Positions 7,920 to 15,817 of a DNA stretch of 42,570 nucleotides are shown in pieces. The position numbers and the translations under genes are program-made. Origin of the DNA: Thermoproteota archaeon. Lineage in GTDB: Archaea; Thermoproteota; Nitrososphaeria_A; Caldarchaeales; Calditenuaceae. The notes beneath the pieces are model-generated. The model was not told the origin of the DNA. It saw nothing but the letters and a program-made list of their open reading frames with translations, and made no database searches. The stretch covers positions 1 through 42,570 of the forward strand of contig JAUQPZ010000012.1 of NCBI GenBank assembly GCA_030550155.1, read 5' to 3'. Positions within the stretch are counted from its first letter, which is position 1. Each line of letters begins with the position of its first letter.

Positions 7920-8918
7920 ATGAGAGAGTCGGAGTTAATCTCGAAACTGATAGATGACCTTAATGGGCTCAAAGGTAAGAAAGTAGCTATACTGGAACAT
8001 GTTGGAGGAGACCCAGACGCTATGGCTAGCGCCTTCGTCCTCTCAAATATACTTACAAGCTGGGGCGTCGATGTTCGCGGAGTCTCTGTTCCGCTCCATG
8101 TCAGTGACCAGACAGAGAAGATGGCGGTTGCGCTCGGAATCATAGTGAGAAAAGACCTCCCGGAGGCAGACGCCTATATCGCGGTCGACGCAAGCTCAAT
8201 CACCATGCTCTCACCGTTCTACGAGGATCTATGTGGCGAGTTGATATTGATTGACCATCACGAGAAGAGTGAGGATAAAATTAGGGGGCGAATATATTCC
8301 TCGACAGCTTATCAGTCCACGAGTGAGATAATCTTAGAGCTTGCCGAGTCCACCGGATACGTTCTCAGCGAGCTAGAGGCGTCAGCACTATTCGCCGGCA
8401 TATATTTCGACACCGTCAGACTCTCCGTCGCGGACTCGGAGACTCTCAGGAAGGTTGGACGCTTAGGTGGTTACGGAGCTTCTCCGCGAAAGATTATTCA
8501 GCAGATTGATTCTCCGACCGATTACTCTGAAAGAATTGCAAGGATAAAGGCAGTTAAGAGGGCTGAGTTCTATAAATGTGGCGACGTGTTGGTTGGAATA
8601 ACGAGGGTTAGCTCCTTTAAGCCGGCCGCGGCGAGGACGCTCCTAGCCGCGGGCGCCCATATAGCATTAGTGGGTGAAGAGATAGATGGTGAGGCTGAGA
8701 TATCTTTGAGGCAGGTTCCCGAGATGATGGACCAGCTGAAGCTCAACCTTGTTAAAGACGTTGTTGAGCCGATTGCGAGGGCTTTTGTCGGAGAGGGTGG
8801 GGGACATGCCTCGGCGGCCAAGCTCAGGGTTAAGGGTGATTTAGGACAGGTCTTCGATAGGTGTCTGAACCAGATCTCCTATCTTCTTGGAGCTCCGACT
8901 GTGAGGGTAATCGATTGA
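7920..8918 (+). CDS. DHH/DHHA1-family phosphoesterase
   Basis: Putative Mn-dependent nuclease or nano-RNase of the DHH superfamily (RecJ/NrnA-like fold). Motifs in order are HVGGDPDAMAS (motif I Asp residues), AYIAVDASS, IDHHEKSED (the DHH triplet), STSEIILELAES, and a C-terminal DHHA1 domain with GEGGGHASAAKL. The length of 332 aa suits the small archaeal branch of the family. Its place behind the exosome and prefoldin genes suggests a part in RNA end processing, but the substrate (oligonucleotide, cyclic dinucleotide or DNA) cannot be fixed from sequence. Its stop overlaps the next gene's TTG start in TTGA. Confidence 0.88.
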   Translation: MRESELISKLIDDLNGLKGKKVAILEHVGGDPDAMASAFVLSNILTSWGVDVRGVSVPLHVSDQTEKMAVALGIIVRKDLPEADAYIAVDASSITMLSPFYEDLCGELILIDHHEKSEDKIRGRIYSSTAYQSTSEIILELAESTGYVLSELEASALFAGIYFDTVRLSVADSETLRKVGRLGGYGASPRKIIQQIDSPTDYSERIARIKAVKRAEFYKCGDVLVGITRVSSFKPAAARTLLAAGAHIALVGEEIDGEAEISLRQVPEMMDQLKLNLVKDVVEPIARAFVGEGGGHASAAKLRVKGDLGQVFDRCLNQISYLLGAPTVRVID

Positions 8919-9757
8919 GAAGCGCAATAGAGGTTGAGAACCTCTCATTCAAATATATGGGCTCTGAGTTTTTTACCCTTAGGGATGTCTCTCTCAGAGT
9001 GGATGAGGGGGAGTTTGCAGTCATAGCGGGCGCCACGGGGTGCGGCAAATCCACCCTCTTCAAGTGCATCATAGGGCTGATTCCACAGATGTATCAAGGA
9101 GACTACTCAGGCCGGGTCAGGGTTAAAGGGATTGACCCCTCAAGGGTCCCCATAAGCAGGGTCGCCCAGCTGGCGGGGTTGGTCTTCCAGAACCCAGACA
9201 ACCAGCTCTTCGCGTTAACGGTGGAGAACGACGTAGCCTTCGCTCTAGAGAACCTAGGACTTGAGAGGGAGGAGATTGAGAGGCGCATCTCAAGGGCGTT
9301 CAAAATCATGGGGATCGAGGACCTCAGAAATAAATCACCTTTCGAGCTCTCAGGCGGGCAGAAGCAGCGTGTCGCGATCGCGTCTGTCCTTGCACTTGAG
9401 CCAGAGATACTTCTCCTCGACGAGCCCACATCGTCTCTGGATGGGGCGACGGCTAAGAAGCTCTTAGACGAGCTAAGAGAGATTAACAGGCGTGACGGTA
9501 TAACGGTCTTGATATCCGAGCATAGGCTTGACCTGGTGTTGAGGGAGGCGTCGAGGCTGATAGTCATGGATGAAGGGAAGATAATTGCTGACGATGATCC
9601 GAGGAGCGTTGTCAGGCGCCTGCTTTCAGAAGATTACGACGCTGTTGAGCTTCCTAAGCTCTCGAAGATTGCTTGGTCGCTGAGACTTTGCGGCGATGGG
9701 GCGATACCTTTGACTCAGAAGGAGTTTGTGGGCCTTATGCTGAGGTGTAGCCGATGA
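8915..9757 (+). CDS. ECF transporter ATPase (EcfA/CbiO type), first copy
   Basis: Energy-coupling factor ATPase for uptake of a vitamin or metal. The TTG at 8915 is chosen because it overlaps the upstream stop in TTGA and puts the ABC domain (RSAIEVENLSF) at the N-terminus, giving 280 aa. Walker A GATGCGKST, Q-loop VFQNPDNQLF, signature LSGGQKQR, Walker B ILLLDEPT and the switch His in SEHRLDL are all intact. The second ATPase follows with an ATGA overlap and EcfT after that. The substrate cannot be assigned because no S component is next to it. Confidence 0.92.
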   Translation: MRSAIEVENLSFKYMGSEFFTLRDVSLRVDEGEFAVIAGATGCGKSTLFKCIIGLIPQMYQGDYSGRVRVKGIDPSRVPISRVAQLAGLVFQNPDNQLFALTVENDVAFALENLGLEREEIERRISRAFKIMGIEDLRNKSPFELSGGQKQRVAIASVLALEPEILLLDEPTSSLDGATAKKLLDELREINRRDGITVLISEHRLDLVLREASRLIVMDEGKIIADDDPRSVVRRLLSEDYDAVELPKLSKIAWSLRLCGDGAIPLTQKEFVGLMLRCSR

Positions 9758-10608
9758 TAGAGTTTGAGAAAGTGACGTATACCTATCCTTCTGGCGTTAC
9801 TGCGCTTAGGGACATCAGCCTATCGATAGGTGGTGGAGAGATTGTGGCCCTGATGGGTGAGAATGGTGCAGGTAAGACAACCTTCCTCAAGCTATTGAAC
9901 GGCCTTCTCAAGCCGACTTCGGGCGTTGTAAGGGTTGACGGCGTCGATACAAGAACGACGACCGTAGCATCCCTCGCTAGGCTCGTCGGACTGGTCTTTC
10001 AAAACCCAGACAGCATGTTCTTCTGCCCCACCGTTTTGGAGGAGGTTAGCTACGCGCTAATACAGTTTGGTCTATCGAAAGAGGAGGGGGCCAAACAGGC
10101 TGAGAAGACTCTCATATCCCTCGGACTCTGGCATCTAAGAAACCTATCACCCTTCACGCTGAGCGGCGGGGAAAAGAAGAGGCTGGCAATAGCGGTGGTG
10201 ATGGCTTGGTCGCCGAAATACGTGGTGATAGACGAGCCGACTTCGGGTCTTGACGGGAGGGGGAAGAGGACCTTGAAGGAGCTACTCGAGGAGCTGCTGA
10301 GGGGAGGAAAATGCGTCATTATCTCGAGCCACGACGTCGAGTTCGTATCAGAGGTCGCCTCAAGGGTCGTCTTACTTAGGCGCGGCGAGGTCATAGCCGA
10401 CGGCCCCTCAGAGGAGATTTTGACCAACACCGAGCTCCTCACGAGTGCCTCCCTACTAACCCCCCAGATACCAGCTTTGTTCAAGGAGCTAAGGGACCAG
10501 GGATTCCGCGGCCTAAATCACCGATGCATAAAAATGGAGGACGCCCTGAGAGAGCTCTCCTCGCTTCTCGGCCGCCCAAACCTTGACCTACGGAGTGGCT
10601 CGGCTTGA
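9754..10608 (+). CDS. ECF transporter ATPase (EcfA/CbiO type), second copy
   Basis: Second nucleotide-binding subunit of the same ECF module. Walker A GENGAGKTT, VFQNPDSMFF in the Q-loop region, signature LSGGEKKR, Walker B VVIDEPT and SSHDVEF are present, so it should be active. At 284 aa it differs enough from the first copy to suggest a heterodimer. It overlaps both neighbours by 4 nt (ATGA in front, TTGA behind), so the three genes are almost certainly translated as one unit. Confidence 0.92.
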   Translation: MIEFEKVTYTYPSGVTALRDISLSIGGGEIVALMGENGAGKTTFLKLLNGLLKPTSGVVRVDGVDTRTTTVASLARLVGLVFQNPDSMFFCPTVLEEVSYALIQFGLSKEEGAKQAEKTLISLGLWHLRNLSPFTLSGGEKKRLAIAVVMAWSPKYVVIDEPTSGLDGRGKRTLKELLEELLRGGKCVIISSHDVEFVSEVASRVVLLRRGEVIADGPSEEILTNTELLTSASLLTPQIPALFKELRDQGFRGLNHRCIKMEDALRELSSLLGRPNLDLRSGSA

Positions 10609-11393
10609 GCTTCTCACTTCTTCAGTCTCTGAGATATAGGAGCCTCGAGACACCCATCCATAGGCTAGACCCTAGAGTGAAGCTCCTAGCCTCCCTATCC
10701 TTCCTCTCAACGGCGCTGCTCTTCGGGGACTTCTGGGGGGGACTCCTTTCTGTCTCCACCGCGATAATCTTAACTCAGCTGGTACTACTCGGCGTCGCGA
10801 GGTCCGCGAGCTACCTACTAACAACGATTCGAGGAGCCACACCCTTAGTCGCCCTAGTGTTTATCTTGAGCCTCTGGGGAGCCTGGGACCTTACACCACA
10901 GCTAGTAGAGCTTATCTACAGGGCCACAGGCTCAAGCATAAGATTTCTCGCCTTCATAACCTCGTTCAACCTATTCTTCCTCACCACCTCTCCGGACGAG
11001 TTTGGAAAATTGATGCTGAAGCTAAGGATACCCTACGTGTACACATTTACATTCGTGGCGGCGGTTAGGCTCGCGCCTGTCATAGCTGATGAGGCGCAGG
11101 AGATAATTAACGCTCAGAGGTCTAGGGGTGTCGAGTTTGAGAGGGGGAACCCGGTCAAGAGGGTTAGAGCTCTCGTCGGAGTCTTCATTCCTCTGCTTGT
11201 GAACTCTCTTAGAAGGGCTTACGAGATGGCTGAGGCGCTTGAGGTAAAGTGTTTCGGGGCATCTAGCAGGAGGACGACGTTAAGGGACATCAAGGCAACG
11301 CGGAGAGACTATAAGGCTGCTCTACTCGTCTTATCAATAACAGGCGCGGTTTTTGCCGCGAAGTATCTTGGCCTCTTTACGGGCCTACCCTAG
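10605..11393 (+). CDS. ECF transporter transmembrane subunit EcfT (CbiQ family)
   Basis: Membrane scaffold linking the two ATPases to a substrate-binding S protein. The N-terminal IHRLDPRVKL motif is typical. Several hydrophobic segments lie between about residues 25 and 150, and another at the C-terminus (about 238-256). The coupling helices carry QRSRGVEF and ALEVKCFGA, the usual Arg-Gly style motifs, with Cys and Phe in the second where Arg-Gly is more common. The start is TTG, overlapping the upstream stop. Its 3' end overlaps convergent homoserine dehydrogenase by 17 nt. No S gene follows on this strand. Confidence 0.9.
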   Translation: MSFSLLQSLRYRSLETPIHRLDPRVKLLASLSFLSTALLFGDFWGGLLSVSTAIILTQLVLLGVARSASYLLTTIRGATPLVALVFILSLWGAWDLTPQLVELIYRATGSSIRFLAFITSFNLFFLTTSPDEFGKLMLKLRIPYVYTFTFVAAVRLAPVIADEAQEIINAQRSRGVEFERGNPVKRVRALVGVFIPLLVNSLRRAYEMAEALEVKCFGASSRRTTLRDIKATRRDYKAALLVLSITGAVFAAKYLGLFTGLP

Positions 11394-12363
11394 AGACTGC
11401 GCGCCTGTCTATTATCCATTCTATATCCGATAAAAGCGCCGAGACTGTGGATTCCCCAGCACCCTTGCCTATCAGCGTAAGCTCTCCCATCACCTCTGTC
11501 CTGAATTGAATAGCGTTTAGCGTCCCGTGGACACATAGGGGGTGGTTAAGCCTTACTAGGCGTGGAGCCACGTAAAGGTGCCCACCTTCAATGCTCCCCA
11601 CAAGCTTTATTGTCATGCCCATCTCCTTCGCAGCCATAACCGCGTCCGACGTCACCTGAGTTATTCCTTTCACATATACATCATCCAGCCTCTTATCCAT
11701 ACTGAGGAGGGCATTAGCAAGTATGACGACCTTGCAGGCCGAGTCAATCCCCCCCAAGTCCAGGCTAGGGTCTCTCTCAGCGAGACCCATCATCTGCGCC
11801 TCCTTAAGTGCCAAGTCAAGGGGCAGACCCTCAAAATGCATCCTCGTCAGAATATAGTTCGTGGTGCCGTTGAGGATGCCGCGAACCGATCTGATCCTGT
11901 CTCCCCGGAGCGAGTGCCTTGCGAGAGAGAAGACAGGAATTCCGCCCCCAACCGTAGCCTCATACAGTAGAGATGCTCCCGCGGACTTGGCTGTGGAGAT
12001 AAGCTCCCTGTATGCGACGACCAGCGGGCCCTTGTCGGCGGTTACCACATCGATGCCTCTCCTCAGCGCCTCCCGGATATACGTGAGGCCCGGGTTTCCC
12101 GTGTAGACGTTTGTCGGTGTAAGCACCACTATCAGGTCAAGGAGCCCATCCTCGATCAGCTGTAGAGGAGTATCTTGTTTGAAGCCCCTATGAGTCGATA
12201 GGTCTCTTGGAAGGGACTGCTTGTCGAATCCATCTCTGCTGAATATGTATCCCTTTGAATTTGCCAGAGCGGTGAGTAAGAGTCCGCGTGGACGATAGTC
12301 TGTTAGAGCCTGCGCAAGTCGGGTGCCAAGGAAGCCGTACCCTATTATGCCGCATCGTATCAA
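11377..12363 (-). CDS. hom: Homoserine dehydrogenase
   Basis: Reduces aspartate semialdehyde to homoserine on the route to threonine and methionine. The N-terminal Rossmann motif GYGFLGTRL is followed by VVTADKGPL (the NKGPL-like motif) and the catalytic domain with GILNGTTNYILTRM. The protein has 328 aa and no C-terminal ACT domain, a form common in archaea. A stand-alone ACT protein is encoded just upstream with a 4-nt ATGA overlap and is the likely regulatory partner. No aspartokinase or threonine synthase is in the window. Confidence 0.94.
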   Translation of the reverse strand: MIRCGIIGYGFLGTRLAQALTDYRPRGLLLTALANSKGYIFSRDGFDKQSLPRDLSTHRGFKQDTPLQLIEDGLLDLIVVLTPTNVYTGNPGLTYIREALRRGIDVVTADKGPLVVAYRELISTAKSAGASLLYEATVGGGIPVFSLARHSLRGDRIRSVRGILNGTTNYILTRMHFEGLPLDLALKEAQMMGLAERDPSLDLGGIDSACKVVILANALLSMDKRLDDVYVKGITQVTSDAVMAAKEMGMTIKLVGSIEGGHLYVAPRLVRLNHPLCVHGTLNAIQFRTEVMGELTLIGKGAGESTVSALLSDIEWIIDRRAVSRVGP

Positions 12364-12839
12364 AACTCTTCACGCACGACCAAGCAGTTGTTTTCTTCGG
12401 CGAGAAGCTCGAGGCTGGAGAGTAGTGATTCTCTGTAGTCAGCCGGCACGCTAAAGAGAATCCTGATGTAGGGAGACCTGCTGCCCCCGCCGTAGGACAG
12501 GCTAATAACCTCTCCGCGGCCCTCAAAGACGCTTCTCAGCTTCTCCACACCCATGCTCCCAATTATCAGGACAGTTTCTATGTTACGCTCAAGCGACTCA
12601 GTGCTCAGCACAGGTATGCCTGAAGCCTCTATCCCCGCCCTCGCGCGCTCAAAGTTCTCATGCGAGGGAAACTCGACAGAGAGGCTAACAGGGACGTAGC
12701 CTGCAGTAAGCTGCTCTCTATTATGTATTATAGAGATGATGTTTCCACCATTGATTGCAATCTTTTCCAAAGCCGTGAGCAATGTTCCAGGCCGATCTGT
12801 CAGGCCGAGAGTTAACCTGATTCTCATCTCCTCTGACAC
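12360..12839 (-). CDS. ACT-domain protein, probable regulator of homoserine dehydrogenase
   Basis: The N-terminal ACT domain (about residues 5-80) starts with the typical LTDRPGTLLTALEKIAINGGNI, read here as two adjoining pieces of the motif around residues 12-36. A second half (about 85-159) may be another ACT-like fold. ACT domains bind amino acids, so the 159-residue protein probably senses threonine, methionine or another end product. The 4-nt overlap with hom argues for joint synthesis and a split enzyme-regulator pair. It has no catalytic motif of its own. The ligand is unknown. Confidence 0.85.
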   Translation of the reverse strand: MSEEMRIRLTLGLTDRPGTLLTALEKIAINGGNIISIIHNREQLTAGYVPVSLSVEFPSHENFERARAGIEASGIPVLSTESLERNIETVLIIGSMGVEKLRSVFEGRGEVISLSYGGGSRSPYIRILFSVPADYRESLLSSLELLAEENNCLVVREEF

Positions 12840-12859
12840 TCTTCAGCTATCGTCCTGCC

Positions 12860-13264
12860 TTAAGAGCTCTTCGCACCGCGCTCTAAAAGCCTCTTAGCTG
12901 CGGTAGACGCCGAGCCGAGCTTGATTATCTTTTCCGGCCTAGCGGGGGGTAATGGCCTCTTCTCGATCTCAGCAAGCTCGAATAGGCTTCCTGACAGCAT
13001 GTGGCTGAGGGAGTTAAAGCGCTTCTGATATTTCCTTTCGCTTGGCTTGGATAGGTAGCCGATCTCGGCCAGCTCGTCTAAAAGGGAGGAGATGCTTCTC
13101 CGGGCCTTACTGTTGGCTCTGAGCTCGTTTGGAATATATGTGTCTAAATCACTTAGCTTGAACGGGGAATCCCCTATCTTGTTTATTGCGGTCAGAATGC
13201 CTGCAATATGCTCTTGTTTGAGGTATCGACGGTTCTTGGCTAATAGTTTAATGATGGGGTTCAA
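12860..13264 (-). CDS. Hypothetical protein, possible winged-helix fold, 134 aa
   Basis: Family not recognised. It is basic and helical. The stretch at about residues 15-75 (IAGILTAINKIGDSPFKLS to LDELAEIGYLSK) reads like a winged-helix DNA-binding domain, and the tail is rich in Lys/Arg/Pro. It sits between L13 and the ACT/hom pair, where many archaea have S9 and rpoN. It follows L13 by 27 nt on the same strand and may share its message. Function is unknown; a role in nucleic-acid binding is only a guess. Confidence 0.65.
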   Translation of the reverse strand: MNPIIKLLAKNRRYLKQEHIAGILTAINKIGDSPFKLSDLDTYIPNELRANSKARRSISSLLDELAEIGYLSKPSERKYQKRFNSLSHMLSGSLFELAEIEKRPLPPARPEKIIKLGSASTAAKRLLERGAKSS

Positions 13265-13291
13265 GCCTGTCGCACCTGAGCCGCCGATGCA

Positions 13292-13780
13292 TCACTTCTC
13301 TGCGACACCTCTTCCCAGCAGAGCCGAGACCTCGCCCAGAGTCATCGCCCTGACAAGTTTCCCCGACCTGTTGATACCGGATCTAAGGAGGGCGTCCTCA
13401 ATTCTTACGTAGTCCTTTTTCTCGTAAGCCCGCGGAACACCGACATAAACCCTCAGCCTCTTCAGGGCCTCCCTCCCCCTAGCCTTCCTTCTAGGCAGCA
13501 TCCGTGCAACGGTATACCATAAAATTCCGTCGGCCCTCCTAGGATACCAAACCTGAGGCTCCTCGATAGATGAATACCAGGTCCTCCCTATCAGCTTGAG
13601 GTATCGGCTCAGTATCACCTTTTTTGACCCTGTGATCAGGACCTTGTCAGCGTTTATGATGACTACTCTTTCCCCGGATAAAAGCATCTTTGCCACATAA
13701 GACGCTAACCTTCCAAGCCTGTGACCTGCTCCATCAATAATCACAACCTCCTCAGCTCTCTGGCTTATCACGGGCATCAC
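13292..13780 (-). CDS. rpl13: Large ribosomal subunit protein L13 (uL13)
   Basis: Core large-subunit protein. Recognised by DGAGHRLGRLASYVAK, ERVVIINADKVLITGSK and the RMLPRRKARGREALKRLRVYVGVP segment (archaeal/eukaryotic type). An ATG at 13777 with GGTGAT just upstream is the more likely start; the GTG at 13780 adds one residue. It lies 7 nt after L18e in the order rpoD-L18e-L13, as in other archaea, but S9 does not follow. Confidence 0.95.
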   Translation of the reverse strand: MMPVISQRAEEVVIIDGAGHRLGRLASYVAKMLLSGERVVIINADKVLITGSKKVILSRYLKLIGRTWYSSIEEPQVWYPRRADGILWYTVARMLPRRKARGREALKRLRVYVGVPRAYEKKDYVRIEDALLRSGINRSGKLVRAMTLGEVSALLGRGVAEK

Positions 13781-13787
13781 ATCACCT

Positions 13788-14123
13788 CTAACCCACGAGT
13801 ATGAAACCCTTACCGTCGCCTCCCTTGCTGAGATATTCTTCTAGGTAGAGGGCCTCTCCACCCGCTTCACGGATCTTGCGGTGTGCTACCTCGGAGAAGT
13901 CAAACGCCACTACGTCTAGGCGCTTCTCTAGAACTCCCGCACCCAAGAGCTTGCCCATTACTAGCACCTTTCCTCCAGGAGGGGCGACCTTGTTGAGGTG
14001 GTATATGTTGACTACGCGCCACTTCCGTGAAGGCTTCTCCAGATTTTCTAATACGGCCGCCCAGAACCTGCTCCTCTTAGCGAGCCTGCGCACCTTGGCC
14101 TTAACCAGTTTTGTCTTCTCCAC
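13788..14123 (-). CDS. rpl18e: Large ribosomal subunit protein L18e (eL18)
   Basis: Archaeal/eukaryotic large-subunit protein. At 111 aa it matches short archaeal L18e forms. Typical parts are FWAAVLENLEKPSRKWRVVN, VAPPGGKVLVMGKLLGAG and VVAFDFSEVAHRKIREAGG. The start overlaps the 3' end of rpoD by 23 nt, so translation is probably coupled. Confidence 0.95.
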   Translation of the reverse strand: MEKTKLVKAKVRRLAKRSRFWAAVLENLEKPSRKWRVVNIYHLNKVAPPGGKVLVMGKLLGAGVLEKRLDVVAFDFSEVAHRKIREAGGEALYLEEYLSKGGDGKGFILVG

Positions 14124-14760
14124 CCGTAACCACCTTCGCTATATTCTCCTTAAGCTCTGCAACCATCTCCTCAAATATCTTAGTAGCCTCTAAAACCATT
14201 CTGCGGGGAGGGAGGAAGCCGAACGACTCCACATAGATCATCCTCCTACCATCCTCCTCGTAGAGCGTAGCGATTCCTGACTGCCACTTGGCATGTTTTT
14301 TACCCTTGCCGAGGCGGACATAGAGTTCAAGCTCGACGCTCTGGCCCGGGGCCAGCTTAACTATTTGGAAATCTCCGCTTATCGGCGCCACTTTCTCGGA
14401 GCCGCTCTCGCGGAGAAGGTCCGCGGCATAGACGGTCTCAACCTCCTCTTTAGATGTTCGTCTCAGGGAGAATCTGACGCTGCACTTGTCGCAGCCGAGA
14501 GCGCTTCCGCAGTCACACTTTTCGGGGAGGACATAGTTGTCAATGTCGGTGACGAAGGGTATTAGGGAGATTCTGTGAGCCAGCACCTCGTTGGCGAGAA
14601 CTGAGGTGTTCTCGATGACGAGCACTTCCTCTACGGCCATTGTGGGAACCTCGTTTATTATAATACGTCTGAGTGCATTCCCCACGCTAAGCGGCATGTC
14701 GACAAGCTCTACCCGGAGCCAGTTCTCTCCTTCCCCAGCTATTTTGACCTTGTTAGACAC
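14101..14760 (-). CDS. rpoD: DNA-directed RNA polymerase subunit D (Rpb3 homologue)
   Basis: Alpha-like assembly subunit of archaeal RNA polymerase, pairing with subunit L. The dimerisation segment MPLSVGNALRRIIINEVPT is clear. The metal loop reads CDCGSALGCDKC, a C-x-C-x5-C-x2-C pattern close to the zinc loop of eukaryotic Rpb3. I do not see the larger ferredoxin-like domain with [4Fe-4S] ligands found in Sulfolobus. The length of 219 aa agrees with a small insertion. Transcription probably starts about 3 nt before the ATG from the box at 14787-14793. Confidence 0.95.
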   Translation of the reverse strand: MSNKVKIAGEGENWLRVELVDMPLSVGNALRRIIINEVPTMAVEEVLVIENTSVLANEVLAHRISLIPFVTDIDNYVLPEKCDCGSALGCDKCSVRFSLRRTSKEEVETVYAADLLRESGSEKVAPISGDFQIVKLAPGQSVELELYVRLGKGKKHAKWQSGIATLYEEDGRRMIYVESFGFLPPRRMVLEATKIFEEMVAELKENIAKVVTGGEDKTG

Positions 14761-14786
14761 AGCTGATTCTACCAGGTCCCCGCATG

Positions 14787-14826
14787 TATTAAACTCTCTT
14801 CGGGACTCCAGAGAGCTTTAAATTAA
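14787..14826. promoter_or_regulatory. Symmetrical back-to-back promoters of rpoD and rps4
   Basis: The minus-strand TATA box TTTAATA (14793-14787) serves rpoD, and the plus-strand box TTTAAATTAA (14817-14826) serves rps4. Each lies about 26-30 nt from its start codon. Between them CTCTCT (14794-14799) and AGAGAG (14810-14815) form a perfect 6-bp dyad with a 10-nt spacer. The AGAGAG arms sit where the TFB-recognition element belongs on each strand. Confidence 0.6.
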
Positions 14827-14850
14827 CGTATGGCCTGATTGCATAAACAG

Positions 14851-15339
14851 ATGGGAGACCCCAAGCGCCCTAGAAAGAAGTATGAGACACCTAAGAATCC
14901 CTGGCAGGAGGAGAGGCTGAAAGATGAGCTCAGACTCCTCGGGGAGTACGGTCTGAGAAATAAGAGGGAACTTTGGATAGCTGCCTCGATACTTAGGAAG
15001 TATAGAAATATAGCACGGTCTCTCTTCGTCCTGACCGGGGAGGAGAGGGGGATTAGGGAGAGGGCCCTTATCGAGAGGCTCTACGCGATGGGGCTGGTTC
15101 CCGAAAACGCTGACGCAAATTACGTCCTTCAGCTCTCTGTCAAAGATATCCTGGAGCGCCGGCTACAGACAGTAGTTTACCGCCTTGGGCTAGCCAAGAC
15201 GCCTCATCACGCCCGGCAGCTCATCACACATCATAAGATAGCCGTGGGTGACAGGGTCATCTCTGCGCCCGGATATCACGTTATGCGGGGAGAGGAGGAG
15301 AAGATTAGGATTCTGACGCCTCCGAAGATTGCAGCTTAG
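14851..15339 (+). CDS. rps4: Small ribosomal subunit protein S4 (uS4), inverted relative to its usual cluster
   Basis: Binds 16S rRNA early in small-subunit assembly. [14 protein letters not shown] at the start is the archaeal S4 N-terminus, and the S4 RNA-binding domain begins near residue 100 ([30 protein letters not shown]). An in-frame TTG at 14839 exists, but the ATG at 14851 fits homologues and the TATA spacing. The usual archaeal order is S13-S4-S11-rpoD on one strand. Here S4 is on the opposite strand to S11 and rpoD and its stop overlaps that of S11 by 4 nt. Confidence 0.95.
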   Translation: MGDPKRPRKKYETPKNPWQEERLKDELRLLGEYGLRNKRELWIAASILRKYRNIARSLFVLTGEERGIRERALIERLYAMGLVPENADANYVLQLSVKDILERRLQTVVYRLGLAKTPHHARQLITHHKIAVGDRVISAPGYHVMRGEEEKIRILTPPKIAA

Positions 15340-15758
15340 ACCCTTCTTCCTCTTCTTCCGCCCTTTCTCCTGACACTGTCGTGTGGTAGCGGAGTTACGT
15401 CTTCTATTCTCCCAATCATTACTCCGGACCTGGCTATGGCTCTAATCGCAGCCTGTGTGCCCGGACCCGGTGTCTTGGACTGCACGCCGCCGGGAGCCCT
15501 CACTCTAATGTGTACCGCGTTTATCCCCTTCTGCTTCAGTATCTCCATCACATAGTTGGCTGCGCGGGTTGCTGCGTATGGTGAGGACTCTAGCCTACCG
15601 GACTCGACAAACATGCCGCCTGAAGCCATAGCAAGTGTCTCCGCACCCGTTAAGTCTGTGGCATGGATGATGATATTGTTGTAGGAGGAGTAGATGTGGA
15701 TTATCCCCCAGACCTCTCTCCGAGTTTCGCTGCTCGCGACTCCCTGTGCCTCTGACAT
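15336..15758 (-). CDS. rps11: Small ribosomal subunit protein S11 (uS11)
   Basis: Platform protein of the small subunit. Clear motifs are [22 protein letters not shown] (around residues 15-36, read in two parts), the [18 protein letters not shown] segment and the basic C-terminal tail KGGRRGRRV. The ATG at 15758 is chosen because a TATTTTA box at 15786-15792 lies about 30 nt upstream and the residues encoded before it are atypical; a TTG at 15803 would add 15 residues. It has lost its usual neighbours S13 and S4. Confidence 0.94.
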   Translation of the reverse strand: MSEAQGVASSETRREVWGIIHIYSSYNNIIIHATDLTGAETLAMASGGMFVESGRLESSPYAATRAANYVMEILKQKGINAVHIRVRAPGGVQSKTPGPGTQAAIRAIARSGVMIGRIEDVTPLPHDSVRRKGGRRGRRV

Positions 15759-15817
15759 CCTAAACAAAGTTTTTGGGGGCTTCAGTATTTTAGTTTTGAG
15801 CAACTAGGACGTGAGGG

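Noticed and set aside
9103-9567. A 154-codon minus-strand frame within the first ECF ATPase.
   Set aside because: It is antisense to a gene with every ABC motif intact; the composition is Ser-rich shadow sequence.
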